Below the pieces are notes generated by a model. That model was not told where the DNA came from, did not search any database, and worked only from the letters and a program-made list of their open reading frames with translations. Source: AP-15 sp963799085 (lineage in GTDB: Bacteria; Pseudomonadota; Alphaproteobacteria; ATCC43930; CGMCC-115725). From it: 64,000 nt of DNA. The stretch is taken from NCBI GenBank assembly GCA_963799085.1, contig CAWCWA010000010.1, positions 243,883 through 307,882 of the forward strand, written 5' to 3'. Positions 33,954 through 43,009 of the stretch are shown here, piece after piece. The position numbers were made by a program, and so were the translations under genes. Numbering within the stretch: the first letter of the stretch is position 1; each line of letters begins with the position of its first letter.

Positions 33954-34394
33954 CTACAGCCCTCTGGTCGCCGGGCCCTTCAATTCGACGGTGTTGCCAT
34001 CGGGGTCGGTGAAATAGAGCGACGGCCCGTATCCTTCGGCGCCGTAGCGCTCATGGACCTCGCCGACCGTGACACCCTGCGCCCGCAGATGGGCGGCGAG
34101 CGCCGTACCGTCGAAGGCTTCGAGCCTGATCGCGAAATGATCCATGTTGCCCTTGCCGGGCTCAGCCGGCGACGGCGCCGGGACAAGGTCGATCAGCGAG
34201 GCGCCGGCACGCAACTGCACGAGGCGCGGCTGCTGCAATTCGCGCTCGACATGACAGCCTAGCGCCCGCCGGTAGAAATCGATCGCGCGGTCAAGGCTCG
34301 CCACCCGCAATACGACATGGTCGAGGCCGCCGATCCGAACCGGGATTTCGACTGTTGCCGGGGCGCCGGCATCGGGATTGACACTGTCGGGCAT
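33954..34394 (-). CDS. VOC-family (glyoxalase/bleomycin resistance-like) protein
   Basis: 146 residues from ATG 34394. The glyoxalase fold appears as GLDHVVLRVASLDRAIDFYR and LGCHVERE, then NMDHFAIRLEAFDGTALAAH and GPSLYFTDPDGNTVELKGPA. Metal-ligand candidates are His in LDHVV, His in MDHFA and Glu in NTVELK. Single-module VOC proteins dimerise to form two metal sites and act as isomerases, dioxygenases or binding proteins; the substrate is not predictable. It is cotranscribed with the hydrolase 6 bases downstream. Intact. Confidence 0.87.
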   Translation of the reverse strand: MPDSVNPDAGAPATVEIPVRIGGLDHVVLRVASLDRAIDFYRRALGCHVERELQQPRLVQLRAGASLIDLVPAPSPAEPGKGNMDHFAIRLEAFDGTALAAHLRAQGVTVGEVHERYGAEGYGPSLYFTDPDGNTVELKGPATRGL

Positions 34395-34456
34395 TTCTCG
34401 CCTCCCATCGCTTTGGTCATGTCAGCTTAGCATGAGCCGGCTCGCCGGCCGGCTCT

Positions 34457-34760
34457 TTATTGAGGTGTCGCCTGACCCGTCGACGCCTTCGCCGCGCGCG
34501 TGTGCTGGCTGCGCCAGGCGCGCAATTCGGCGCGGTCGACGACGCCGTCATGGTTCGCGTCGAGCTGCTCGAAGCGGGTTGTTGCGTGCTTGGCGGCGCG
34601 TTCCTTGGCGCGCTCAATATATTGCTCGCGACCGATGGCGCCGCCGGCTGATGGGGCGGGCGTTTCGCGGCTGGAGTTATCGGGCTGGCGGCCCGCGATG
34701 GCGGGCTGCGCGACGGCGGTAGCCGATGGCTAGAGCCGCGGCAATCAGGATCAAACGCAT
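34457..34760 (-). pseudogene. Small exported EF-hand protein, one frameshift in the signal peptide
   Basis: ATG 34760 starts MRLILIAAALAIG, a signal-peptide-like start. One base then seems missing near 34720, and the next frame continues TAVAQPAIAGRQPDNSSRET, REQYIERAKERAAKHATTRF and a canonical EF-hand loop DANHDGVVDRAEL (Ca ligands D, N, D, backbone, E), ending QATPQ with TAA at 34457-34459. Total about 100 residues, probably periplasmic with a single EF-hand of the calmodulin-like type common in alphaproteobacteria. The shift may be a sequence error. Confidence 0.6.
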
Positions 34761-34928
34761 GTCGTGAAACCTCTCTCGTGACGACCCCATTCTAGCGGCG
34801 TTGCGTCCAGATCATGTCCGCCACGCAAAAAAGCCGGATCAAACGGCCTGCACAATTAGGAAATCCGCTCGTCAAGGGAGTACAGTTCAAAAACAGCAGG
34901 TTCGACAACCGCAAGCGGGGAATACGAC

Positions 34929-36068
34929 ATGCAATACCGCAGGATCTCGGCCGATTGCCATCTCGATATGCCGTGGATGCCGCCCGATCTGTTCGTCTCG
35001 GAGGCGCCACGCGAACTCAAAGACCGGATGCCCTATGTCGAGGACGGCCCGCAGGGGCCGCAATGGGTCGCCAAGAACGGCGCCAATTTCGGGCTGAAAA
35101 ATGGTGTGGGCCCGGGCGGCGCGCCGTTTGTCCCGGGGCAGAACCACCGGGTCGACAAGATGGCCGAGACCGGCATGTACGAGGACGGTAAAAAGGACAT
35201 CCGGCGCTGCAGCGACCCGCACCTGCGGATCAAGGACATGGACCGTGACGGTGTCGACGCCGAGATCATCTACGGCATTTTGGGCGCCGCCTCGCGGCTC
35301 AACGACCGCGAAGCCTCGAACGAGATGCTGCGGATCTACAACAACTGGCTCCGGGAGTTCTGCAGCCACTATCCCGACCGGCAGATCGGGCTCGCTTGCC
35401 TGCCCTATGGCGACATCGACGAGGCGGTCGCCGAGATCCATCGCGTCGCCAAGATGGGCATCAAGGGTCTCGAACTCTCCTGCTCCTGGGACATGGAGCC
35501 GATGTGGCACCCGGTCTGGGAGCCGCTGTGGAAGGCGGTCGAGGACGTGCAATTGCCGTTGCATTTCCATACCTTCCCGACGACTACGCCCAGGGCGCGC
35601 GAGGGTGTCTCCGGCCAGGTTCGGCGGGCGGCGATGTTCACCGGCGTTTCGTCCTTCCAGATGGGGCTGATCAACATCATCGCGGCGTTGATCGGCGCCG
35701 GCGTGCTGGAGCGCCATCCCCGGCTGCGGGTCTCGTTCGGCGAGAGCGGCATCGGGTGGCTTCCCTATGCGCTCGACCGCATGGACTTCGAGTATGAGGA
35801 CCGCTTCCGCGACCTGATGAAGATGAAGCCCAGCGAATACTGGCGCCGTCAGTGCAAGGCGACGTTCCAACTCGATCCGATCGGCGCCAAGCTCGTCGAC
35901 GACATGGGCGTCGAGACCTTGATGTGGGGCTCGGACTACCCGCACACCGATGGGATCTGGCCCGAATCCTCGAAGTACATCAAGGAGCAGTTCGCCGGAC
36001 TGCCGGCCGACGTGGTCCACAAGATCACCTGCGAAAACGCCGGCAAGTTCTACGGGCTGATCAACTAG
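34929..36068 (+). CDS. Amidohydrolase-2 family protein (ACMSD-like)
   Basis: 379 residues from ATG 34929 (MQYRRISADCHLDMPWMPPD). The metal hydrolase/decarboxylase fold is shown by SADCHLDMPW, IKGLELSCSWDMEPMWHPVW, LPLHFHTFP (His ligand), LRVSFGESGIGWLPYALDRM and LMWGSDYPHTDGIWPESSKY (Asp). It is of the group that includes 2-amino-3-carboxymuconate-semialdehyde decarboxylase-like enzymes and is the third amidohydrolase in the window, clearly different from the other two. Intact, apparently monocistronic; a REP-like palindrome lies after the stop. Confidence 0.87.
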   Translation: MQYRRISADCHLDMPWMPPDLFVSEAPRELKDRMPYVEDGPQGPQWVAKNGANFGLKNGVGPGGAPFVPGQNHRVDKMAETGMYEDGKKDIRRCSDPHLRIKDMDRDGVDAEIIYGILGAASRLNDREASNEMLRIYNNWLREFCSHYPDRQIGLACLPYGDIDEAVAEIHRVAKMGIKGLELSCSWDMEPMWHPVWEPLWKAVEDVQLPLHFHTFPTTTPRAREGVSGQVRRAAMFTGVSSFQMGLINIIAALIGAGVLERHPRLRVSFGESGIGWLPYALDRMDFEYEDRFRDLMKMKPSEYWRRQCKATFQLDPIGAKLVDDMGVETLMWGSDYPHTDGIWPESSKYIKEQFAGLPADVVHKITCENAGKFYGLIN

Positions 36069-36081
36069 ACATCGCGCGTTG

Positions 36082-36109
36082 CGTCATACCGGCGAAGGCC
36101 GGGACGACG
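36082..36109. repeat. REP-like palindrome between convergent genes
   Basis: CGTC-ATA-CCGGC-GAAG-GCCGG-GAC-GACG: an imperfect palindrome of the kind scattered between genes in many alphaproteobacteria. It lies between convergent genes and may also act as a transcription stop. Confidence 0.6.
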
Positions 36110-36118
36110 TGACAGTGT

Positions 36119-36880
36119 CTAAAACTGCACGCGCTGGGTGAGGGCGCCGTCGACGATCAGGTTCGTGCCGGTGATGAAGCTGGCGCGCGGGCTGGCGAGG
36201 AAGACGACGGCGTTCGCCACCTCTCCGGGTGTCCCCATGCGGCCCATCGGGTTGCGCGACACCATGACCTCGAAGAGATCGGGGTTGGTTTTCTCGACGG
36301 TATTCCATACCCCGCCCTTGAAGTAGACATTGCCCGGCGAGACGACATTGGCGCGGATATTCTTCGCGGCAAGGTTGCGGGCAAGTGCCTTGACATAGGG
36401 CAGGAGGGCCGCCTTGACGGAGGCGTAGGGCCGCGGCGCGCCGGCGATTTCGATCGCCCCGGTGGTGCCGATCACGACGATCGACCCGGCCGAAGATTGT
36501 TCGAGATGGGGGATCGCGGCCTCGACCCCGGCGACGGTGCTCATGACATCGATTTCAAGGCTGCGGCGCCAGGAATCGTCGTCCATCGCCTGGGCGAGCG
36601 CGCTGACATTGGCGATGAAGATGTCGAGGCCGCCGAGAAGCCCCGCCGCCTCCCCGACCCAGCGCCGCAACGCCGCGATGTCGGCCACGTCGACCGACCC
36701 GCCATAGGCTTTGACTCCCTTCCCGGCGATTGCGTTTGTCGCGGTGTCAAGCCCGGCTTGGCCGCGGGCGCAAATCGCCAAGTCACAGCCCTCCTCAGCC
36801 AAGAGCTCGCAGATCGCGCGGCCGATGCCGCGGCTGCCGCCGGTGACGATGGCTTTCTTGCCCTTGAGACCCAGATCCAC
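36119..36880 (-). CDS. Short-chain dehydrogenase/reductase (SDR)
   Basis: 253 residues with a GTG start at 36880 preceded by GGGGAGGCGG; this start is chosen because VDLGLKGKKAIVTGGSRGIG is the normal SDR N-terminus. TGGSRGIG binds the cofactor, the NxxA-type motif is in FIANVSALAQAMDD, and the catalytic Tyr-Lys is in PRPYASVKAALLPYVKAL. The C-terminus RASFITGTNLIVDGALTQRV is typical of classical SDRs. The substrate is unknown. It is divergent from the FAH-family gene at 36996 with a shared promoter region of about 115 bases, so the two may be co-regulated. Confidence 0.88.
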   Translation of the reverse strand: MDLGLKGKKAIVTGGSRGIGRAICELLAEEGCDLAICARGQAGLDTATNAIAGKGVKAYGGSVDVADIAALRRWVGEAAGLLGGLDIFIANVSALAQAMDDDSWRRSLEIDVMSTVAGVEAAIPHLEQSSAGSIVVIGTTGAIEIAGAPRPYASVKAALLPYVKALARNLAAKNIRANVVSPGNVYFKGGVWNTVEKTNPDLFEVMVSRNPMGRMGTPGEVANAVVFLASPRASFITGTNLIVDGALTQRVQF

Positions 36881-36995
36881 CCGCCGCCTCCCCTTGAACG
36901 CCTCTTGCAGCGGCAAGAGTAATGCCCGCCGGACGATTTGCAAAAGGTCCGCCGCCGCCGCCATACTGATGCGACAACCGGAGGAGACGAAGACG

Positions 36996-37781
36996 ATGCG
37001 CTGGGTACGGTATGAAATGGCGGGCCGGCCGACATTCGGGATTCTCGAAGGCGATACGATTATCGAGGTCAAGGGCGACCCGTTCGCCGGCTATGAGAGA
37101 ACGGACACGCGCCGGCAATTTTCCTCGGTCAAATTGCTGCACCCGGTCGAACCGCGCACCTTCTATTGCGCCGGGCTCAACTACGCCGAGCACGTGATCG
37201 AGGCGGCGAAGAAGCGCGGGCAGGAGCCGAACCTGCCGAAGGCCGCCGATATCGGTTATCGCGCCAACAATGCGCTCTGCGCCCATGGCGACCCGATCAT
37301 CATCCCGAAGGACGCGACCGAGCGGGTGCAGTACGAGGGCGAACTCGTCGCGGTGATCGGCAAGAAGGCCAGGCATCTGAGCGAGAAGGGTGCGCTCTCC
37401 TGTGTGCTCGGCTGGACGATCGGCAACGACATGAGCGAGCGCACCTGGCAGGCCGGCGACCGGACCTTGTGGCGGGCCAAGAACGCGGACACGTTCAAGC
37501 CGATGGGGCCGTGGATCGAGACCGATTTCGACCTTGCCGCGGCGCAGACCATCATCCGCGTCAACGGCGAGGAAAAAATCCGGTTCAAGACCGACCACAT
37601 GCTGTTCGGCCCGGCGACCTTCATCAGCCGGATGTCGCAATATCTCACACTCTACCCCGGCGACGTGGTGTGGATGGGCACCGAGGGCGCGCCGGAAAAC
37701 GTCAAGCACGGTGACACGATCGACATCGAGATCACCGGCATCGGCACGCTCACCAACCCGGTGATGCGCGAAGGGATGTAA
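36996..37781 (+). CDS. Fumarylacetoacetate hydrolase family protein
   Basis: 261 residues from ATG 36996 (MRWVRYEMAGRPTFGILEGD), after GGAGGAGACG. FAH fold and metal site: YCAGLNYAEHVIEAAKKRGQ, VQYEGELVAVIGKKARHLSE (metal Glu residues), GWTIGNDMSERTWQ and LYPGDVVWMGTEGAPENVKH. The family cleaves C-C bonds of acylpyruvates or isomerises/decarboxylates homoprotocatechuate-pathway intermediates, so it fits a ring-cleavage or dicarboxylate route. Intact. It ends 37 bases before the convergent ABC operon, with a terminator hairpin between them. Confidence 0.88.
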   Translation: MRWVRYEMAGRPTFGILEGDTIIEVKGDPFAGYERTDTRRQFSSVKLLHPVEPRTFYCAGLNYAEHVIEAAKKRGQEPNLPKAADIGYRANNALCAHGDPIIIPKDATERVQYEGELVAVIGKKARHLSEKGALSCVLGWTIGNDMSERTWQAGDRTLWRAKNADTFKPMGPWIETDFDLAAAQTIIRVNGEEKIRFKTDHMLFGPATFISRMSQYLTLYPGDVVWMGTEGAPENVKHGDTIDIEITGIGTLTNPVMREGM

Positions 37782-37787
37782 GAACTC

Positions 37788-37811
37788 GGGAGGGGGGCGC
37801 GCTCCCCTCCC
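37788..37811. terminator. Hairpin between convergent genes
   Basis: GGGAGGGG (37788-37795) pairs with CCCCTCCC (37804-37811). It is placed between the FAH gene and the 3' end of the ABC operon and could stop transcription from both sides. No long U tract is present, so efficiency is uncertain. Confidence 0.5.
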
Positions 37812-37817
37812 CCGGGC

Positions 37818-38726
37818 TCAGCGGTCGCGCAGTTTGGGGTCGATCGCGTCGCGCAATGCATCGCCGAAGATGTTGATGCCAAAGACGGTCAGCATGATCG
37901 CCAGCCCGGGGAAGATCGCGATCCAGGGGGCGGTCGAGGCGTATTCTTCGGCCCCGCCCTGCAACATCAGCCCCCAGGCCGGGACCGGCTCCTGTACGCC
38001 GAGGCCGAGATAGGAAAGTGCGGCCTCGGCAAGGATCGCCTGGCCGACCGAAGCGGTGATCATAATCAGAAACGGAGCCATCACGTTCGGCACCATATGG
38101 CGGAAGATGATGCGCCCATGACCGAAGCCGCAGGCTCGTGCCGCGTCGACATAGGGGATTTCGCGGATCGCGAGCGCGCTCGAGCGCACGACACGGGCGC
38201 AGCGCGGGATCAGCGGGATCGTGATCGCGATGATGACATTGTGGACGCCGGTGCCGAAGATCGACACCACAGCTAACGCCATGATGATCAGCGGGAAGGA
38301 GATCACGATGTCGAGAATGCGCTGTAGGAAGAGGTCAACCCGCCCGCCAAAATAGGCGCTGCCGACGCCGAGCGCCAAGCCGCTGAAGCCGCCTATGAAG
38401 GCCGAAGAGAGGCCGACGATCAGCGCGGTGCGGGCGCCGAAGATGATCCGCGAGAGCTGATCGCGGCCGAACTGGTCGGTGCCCAGCCAATGCGCCCAGG
38501 AGGGCGGCTCGGTCATCGCCGCGAAATCGTTCGCGGTCGGGTTGTAGGGTGCCAGCCAATTGGCGCCGAGGCCGGCGACGGCGACCACCACCACCAGAAA
38601 GATGCCGAAGGTGCCGAGCGGCTGACGCCGGATGAAATCGAGCACCCGGTCGGGGAGCGAACGGCGAATAACGCCGACATCCTCGAAGACCGAGACATGG
38701 GACGGATCGGGGGCGGCAATCGTCAT
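37818..38726 (-). CDS. Dipeptide/nickel-type ABC transporter permease, DppC/OppC subunit
   Basis: 302 residues from ATG 38726. An N-terminal cytoplasmic segment precedes a first membrane helix (GTFGIFLVVVVAVAGLGANW), the family tag DQFGRDQLSRIIFGARTAL, and further helices SFPLIIMALAVVSIFGTGVH and IAIFPGLAIMLTVFGINIFG. The coupling motif lies in YVDAARACGFGHGRIIFRHM. The C-terminus GDALRDAIDPKLRDR is typical of DppC/OppC. It is the last gene of the minus-strand operon and forms the inner-membrane channel with the permease encoded directly upstream. Confidence 0.92.
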   Translation of the reverse strand: MTIAAPDPSHVSVFEDVGVIRRSLPDRVLDFIRRQPLGTFGIFLVVVVAVAGLGANWLAPYNPTANDFAAMTEPPSWAHWLGTDQFGRDQLSRIIFGARTALIVGLSSAFIGGFSGLALGVGSAYFGGRVDLFLQRILDIVISFPLIIMALAVVSIFGTGVHNVIIAITIPLIPRCARVVRSSALAIREIPYVDAARACGFGHGRIIFRHMVPNVMAPFLIMITASVGQAILAEAALSYLGLGVQEPVPAWGLMLQGGAEEYASTAPWIAIFPGLAIMLTVFGINIFGDALRDAIDPKLRDR

Positions 38727-38738
38727 CGCGGATCACCC

Positions 38739-39707
38739 TCAATAGCGGATGCGCGGATCGAGCCACGCATACATCAAATCGACGACCAGATTAATGAGCA
38801 CCGTAATCACGACCACCAGCATGACGAGCGCCTGGGTCATAGTGTAATCCTGATTCTGCACCGAAAGCACCATCAGCCGACCGATGCCATTCAGGTTGAA
38901 CACCTGCTCGGTCACGACGAGGCCGCCGATCAGAAAGGCGAACTCGATGCCGATAACGGTCACCACCGGCAGCAACGCATTTTTCAGCGCATGCCGATTG
39001 ATGATGATCCGGTGGATCAGACCCTTGGCACGGGCGGTGCGGATGTAATCCTCGCGCAGCACTTCGAGCATCGCCGATCGCGTCATCCGCATCGAGACCG
39101 CGGCATACCGATAGCCGACGGTCAAAGCGGGCAGGATCACGATCGACAGGTTGCGCACCGGGTCATGCCATAGCGGCACGTAATCGATCGGCGGCATCCA
39201 CGGATGGCCGATTACGAGCTGGGTCACGTCGAGCACGATCAACAGCGAGATGATCCCGAGCCAGAAGGAAGGGGTGGCGATGCCGGCGATCGAAAAGGTG
39301 CGCACGAAGAAATCGATAGCGCTGTTCTGCCGCAAGGCCGAGATCGTGCCGAGCGGGATTGCCAGCAGCGTGGCGATGAGCGTCGCCACCAACGCCACTT
39401 CGAGCGAGATCGGGAAGCGGGTGGCGATTTCCTGAACCACGGGCTTGCCCGACCACATCGAGGTGCCGAGGTCGAAACGCGCCAGACCCCAGATGAAATC
39501 GAGGAACTGCAACGGGATCGAGCGGTCGATCCCCGCCTCGGCGCGGCAGGCGGCGAGCGCTTCAGCGGTGAAGGTTGTGCCGCCCGAGCCGAGGCGAACC
39601 AGGCAGATGTCGCCCGGAATGAGGCGCATCATCATGAACACCAGCAACGCCGCCCCCAGCAGGGTCGGGAACAACAGCATCAGGCGCTTTATGATATATC
39701 GATACAT
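38739..39707 (-). CDS. Dipeptide/nickel-type ABC transporter permease, DppB/OppB subunit
   Basis: 322 residues from ATG 39707 (MYRYIIKRLMLLFPTLLGAA). Six helices are expected; visible ones include LLGAALLVFMMMRLIPGD, VALVATLIATLLAIPLGTIS and ALVMLVVVITVLINLVVDLM. The EAA-type loop for ATPase contact is DYIRTARAKGLIHRIIINRH. The C-terminus VVDLMYAWLDPRIRY is typical of DppB/OppB. It lies 12 bases before the DppC gene, cotranscribed, and 42 bases after the last binding-protein gene. Confidence 0.92.
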   Translation of the reverse strand: MYRYIIKRLMLLFPTLLGAALLVFMMMRLIPGDICLVRLGSGGTTFTAEALAACRAEAGIDRSIPLQFLDFIWGLARFDLGTSMWSGKPVVQEIATRFPISLEVALVATLIATLLAIPLGTISALRQNSAIDFFVRTFSIAGIATPSFWLGIISLLIVLDVTQLVIGHPWMPPIDYVPLWHDPVRNLSIVILPALTVGYRYAAVSMRMTRSAMLEVLREDYIRTARAKGLIHRIIINRHALKNALLPVVTVIGIEFAFLIGGLVVTEQVFNLNGIGRLMVLSVQNQDYTMTQALVMLVVVITVLINLVVDLMYAWLDPRIRY

Positions 39708-39749
39708 AGCCCTATCTCATGTTCCCGACCCGCCGGCCGCATCCTTCCG

Positions 39750-41357
39750 CTATCTCTCGAGCCAGACTGTCGCCAGATCCTGGTTGATAAAGTGGCTTGG
39801 GCTGATTTTCCAGCCCTTGACGTAGGAGCGATAGGGGATGATCCGGTACCACCACAAGACGAACATCTCGTGGGCCTCGGCGTCGATGACGTATTTTTCG
39901 AAGTCGCGCATCAAGGCGCGCTGCTTCGTGGGGTCGGTCTCGCGCAGCATCTTGTCGTAGAGGGCGACTTCGTCCGGGTCTTCGTATTGCCCGTAATTCG
40001 CCTGGTAGACCGATCTCGGCAAATACGGTTGTACGTCGAGCAGCGGGTTGGGGACGCCGTGACAATTGGCCTGCGAGACAACATCGAAATCGCCCTGGCG
40101 CATCGCTTCGAGCCAGGGGCCGGTTGGCAGCACTTTCTGCTTTACGTTGAGCCCGACCTTGCTCCACTCGTCGACGAGCCAAGTGCCGACATATTTATAT
40201 GGCTGGTCGACGCCGCGGTTCAGCAATTCAAAGCTCAGCCCCTCAGCTCCCGCCTCCTTTAAGAGCCGCTTGGCTTCGGCCCGCGACTTCTCGATGTCGG
40301 GCCAGAAGCCGGCGATCGTCTGCAGCTCCTCCTTGGTCGCCGCCATCGGCGAGCCGGGAAAGACGATGCCGCCGACCGTGTGCACGTTGGCGATCTTGGC
40401 GAGCGCCGGCGCACCATGCCAACGGTCGACCGCTAGGGTCAACGCCCGGCGAACCCGGACATCATCGAACGGCTTTTTCTTGTGGTTCGCCGTGACCAGG
40501 CTGCCGCAATTCCAGTCGCTCTCCTGCACGGCGATCTTGTCGCCCAGTTCCTTCTTCAACTCGTCGCGGGCCGATGGCGGCAAGCCGCGGAACTCCATCG
40601 CCGCCCGGTCGCTGCGGATCGCATCGATACGCACCGCCTGCTTGGGAGCGAAGATGCCGGTGAAGCCGTCGAGATAGGGCAGCCCCTTGCGGTAATAATC
40701 GGGGTTGCGCGCGCCCGCGACCGACTGGCCGGTCTCGTAGGTGACGAATTTGAACGGGCCCGAGCCCAGGATGTTTTTTTCGTACCAGCGCGGGTCCTGG
40801 GCGAGGGTCGCCTTCTTGTAGACGAGCGTGAACGGATCGGCGAGCGCCGGCAGGAATGCGCTGGTGGCGAATTTGAGATGGAAGACGACCGTCGAGGGAT
40901 CGGGCGCTTCGACACGGTCGACCATGACATACCAACTCTGCCGTGGGCTTAGCACGCCGAGTGGCGGATGGATGATGTGCTCCCAGCTTGCGGCCACGTC
41001 AGCGGCGGTCAGTGGCGCGCCATCGTGGAATTTGACCCCGTCCCGGATCTTGAAAGTGTAGGTCTTGCCGCCGTCGGTCGGCTCCGGCATGGCCGTGCAC
41101 AGATCGCAGACGAAATCGGTTGTCGAGGACGGATTGTTCGGGTTGACCCGGATCAGCACGCTGTAGAAGGGCGCCACCGCGTGCAGCGTGGCGAAGGTGC
41201 CTTCGCGGTGGGCGTCAAAGCTCGGCGGCGCATCGGCCGGAATCGTATAGGTCAGCGTGCCGCCGCGTCTGGGCGCCTCCTCCTGCGCGAGCGCCGGCAG
41301 CGCGGCCGCGACGAGAACCGCAAGGCCCGCCGACCACCAGCGCAATTTTGTCGTCAT
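39750..41357 (-). CDS. Periplasmic substrate-binding protein (SBP_bac_5), fifth in transcription order
   Basis: 535 residues from ATG 41357. Signal peptide MTTKLRWWSAGLAVLVAAAL then LPALAQEEAPRRGG. The mature protein has the family 5 SBP pattern: GGTLTYTIPADAPPSFDAHR, FKIRDGVKFHDGAPLTAADV and GSGPFKFVTYETGQSVAGAR. Cysteines are shared with its paralogs: VCDLCTAMPEP, SDWNCGSLV and QANCHGVPNP. It ends FINQDLATVWLER. It delivers a peptide-like or other ligand to the DppBC-type channel. It is the member nearest the permease genes. The ligand is unknown; all five paralogs share LNRGVDQPYKYVGTWL-like and PYRSYVKGWKISPSHF-like segments. Confidence 0.92.
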   Translation of the reverse strand: MTTKLRWWSAGLAVLVAAALPALAQEEAPRRGGTLTYTIPADAPPSFDAHREGTFATLHAVAPFYSVLIRVNPNNPSSTTDFVCDLCTAMPEPTDGGKTYTFKIRDGVKFHDGAPLTAADVAASWEHIIHPPLGVLSPRQSWYVMVDRVEAPDPSTVVFHLKFATSAFLPALADPFTLVYKKATLAQDPRWYEKNILGSGPFKFVTYETGQSVAGARNPDYYRKGLPYLDGFTGIFAPKQAVRIDAIRSDRAAMEFRGLPPSARDELKKELGDKIAVQESDWNCGSLVTANHKKKPFDDVRVRRALTLAVDRWHGAPALAKIANVHTVGGIVFPGSPMAATKEELQTIAGFWPDIEKSRAEAKRLLKEAGAEGLSFELLNRGVDQPYKYVGTWLVDEWSKVGLNVKQKVLPTGPWLEAMRQGDFDVVSQANCHGVPNPLLDVQPYLPRSVYQANYGQYEDPDEVALYDKMLRETDPTKQRALMRDFEKYVIDAEAHEMFVLWWYRIIPYRSYVKGWKISPSHFINQDLATVWLER

Positions 41358-41376
41358 GGCGTTTCCTCCGATTTCT

Positions 41377-42990
41377 TTATTTATTCAGCCAGACATTGGC
41401 CAGGTCCTGATTGAGGTAATGGCTCGGGCTGATCTTCCAGCCCATGACGTAGGAGCGATAGGGGACGATCCGGTACCACCACAAGATCATCAGCTTATGG
41501 GTCTGGTCGTCCATCACATATTTGGCGAAGTCGTACATTTTCGCGTGCTGCTTGACCGGATCGGTCTCGTGCAGCGCCGCGTCGTAAAGCGTCATCAATT
41601 TCGGGTCTTCGTAATTTCCGTAGTTTTGCGCGCTGACGGAGCTGGGCAGATAAGGCTGCACGTCGATCAGCGGGTTGACGACGCTGTGGCAATTGGCTTG
41701 CAGATCGACCGTGAAGTCGCCGGTCCGCTCGGCCTGGAACCACGGGCCCGTCGGCAGCACGCGCTGGTTTACGTGCAGCCCGATCTTGCTCCACTGGTCG
41801 ACGAGCCAGATGCCGACATATTTGTAGGGCTGGTCGACCGCGCGGTTCAAAAGCTCGAAGCTCAGACCCTCCGCACCCGCCTCCTTCAAGAGGCGCTTGG
41901 CCTCCGCGCGCGACTTCTCGATGTCGGGCCAGAAACCGGCGATCTTTTCGAGCTCTTCCTTGGTCGGCGCGAGAGGCGAGGCCGGAAAGACGATGCTGCC
42001 GACGGTGCGAACATCGGCGATCTTCGACAATGCCGGGGCACCGCCCCAGCGGTCGATCGCCAAAGTCAGCGCGCGCCGCACGCGGACATCGTCGAACGGC
42101 TTTTTCTGCTCGTTGATCGTGACGACGCTGCCGCAATTCCAGTCGCTCTCCTGCACGGCGATCTTGTCGCCGAGCTCTTTTTTGAGCTCGTCGCGGGCCG
42201 AGGGTGGCAGGCCGCGGAACTCCATCGCGGCCCGGTCGGAGCGGATCGCATCGACTCGGACCGCCTGCTTCGGCGCATAGATCCCGACGAATCCGTCGAG
42301 ATAAGGCAGCCCCTTATGATAGTAATCCGGGTTCCGCTCGCCGCGGATCGACTGACCGATCTCGTAACTGACGAATTTGAACGGCCCCGACCCCATGATG
42401 TTCTTCTCGTACCAATGGGGATCCTTGTCGACGATCTTCTTTTCGTAGATCCAGCCGTAAGGGTCGGCGAGCGCCGGCAGAAAGGCGCTCGTGGCATATT
42501 TGAGGTGAAAGACGACGGTCGAGGGGTCGGTGGCCTCGACCTTGTCGACCATCATGTAATTGCTGGCGCGCGGGCTCAGCACACCCTCGGGCGGAAAGAT
42601 GATCTCGTTCCAGCTGGCAGCCACATCGGCGGCGGTCAGCGGCGAGCCGTCGTGGAACTTGACCCCCTCGCGAATCTTGAAGGTATAGGTTTTGCCGCCG
42701 TCCGAGGGCTCCGGCATCGTCGTGCACAGATCGCAGACGAAGTCGGTCGTCGATGACGGGTTGTTGGGATTGATCCGGATCAGGACGCTGTAGAAGGGCG
42801 CTGCCGAATGGATCGTCGCGTAGGTCGTCTCGCGGTGGCCGTCGAGGCTCGGCGGCGCATCGGCAGGAATCATATAAGTCAAGGTACCGCCCCGTTTCGG
42901 GGTTTCCTCGTCGCCGGCCGCAGGCGCCGCGGCACCCAACAAAATGGCAATTCCTGCCGCGAACAGTTTTGCAGTCTTTTCCATCATCAT
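41377..42990 (-). CDS. Periplasmic substrate-binding protein (SBP_bac_5), fourth in transcription order
   Basis: 537 residues from ATG 42990 (MMMEKTAKLFAAGIAILLGA), with a signal peptide cut around PAAGDEETPKRGG. Same architecture as its neighbours: GGTLTYMIPADAPPSLDGHR, VCDLCTTMPEP, FKIREGVKFHDGSPLTAADV, SDWNCGSVV and QANCHSVVNP. The two Cys pairs are all present. It ends YLNQDLANVWLNK, 20 bases before the next gene. By eye it is closest to the paralog at 44629 in the FPPEGVLSPRASNYMM stretch. The ligand is unknown. Confidence 0.92.
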   Translation of the reverse strand: MMMEKTAKLFAAGIAILLGAAAPAAGDEETPKRGGTLTYMIPADAPPSLDGHRETTYATIHSAAPFYSVLIRINPNNPSSTTDFVCDLCTTMPEPSDGGKTYTFKIREGVKFHDGSPLTAADVAASWNEIIFPPEGVLSPRASNYMMVDKVEATDPSTVVFHLKYATSAFLPALADPYGWIYEKKIVDKDPHWYEKNIMGSGPFKFVSYEIGQSIRGERNPDYYHKGLPYLDGFVGIYAPKQAVRVDAIRSDRAAMEFRGLPPSARDELKKELGDKIAVQESDWNCGSVVTINEQKKPFDDVRVRRALTLAIDRWGGAPALSKIADVRTVGSIVFPASPLAPTKEELEKIAGFWPDIEKSRAEAKRLLKEAGAEGLSFELLNRAVDQPYKYVGIWLVDQWSKIGLHVNQRVLPTGPWFQAERTGDFTVDLQANCHSVVNPLIDVQPYLPSSVSAQNYGNYEDPKLMTLYDAALHETDPVKQHAKMYDFAKYVMDDQTHKLMILWWYRIVPYRSYVMGWKISPSHYLNQDLANVWLNK

Positions 42991-43009
42991 TTTCGACCTT
43001 TGCTGTTGG

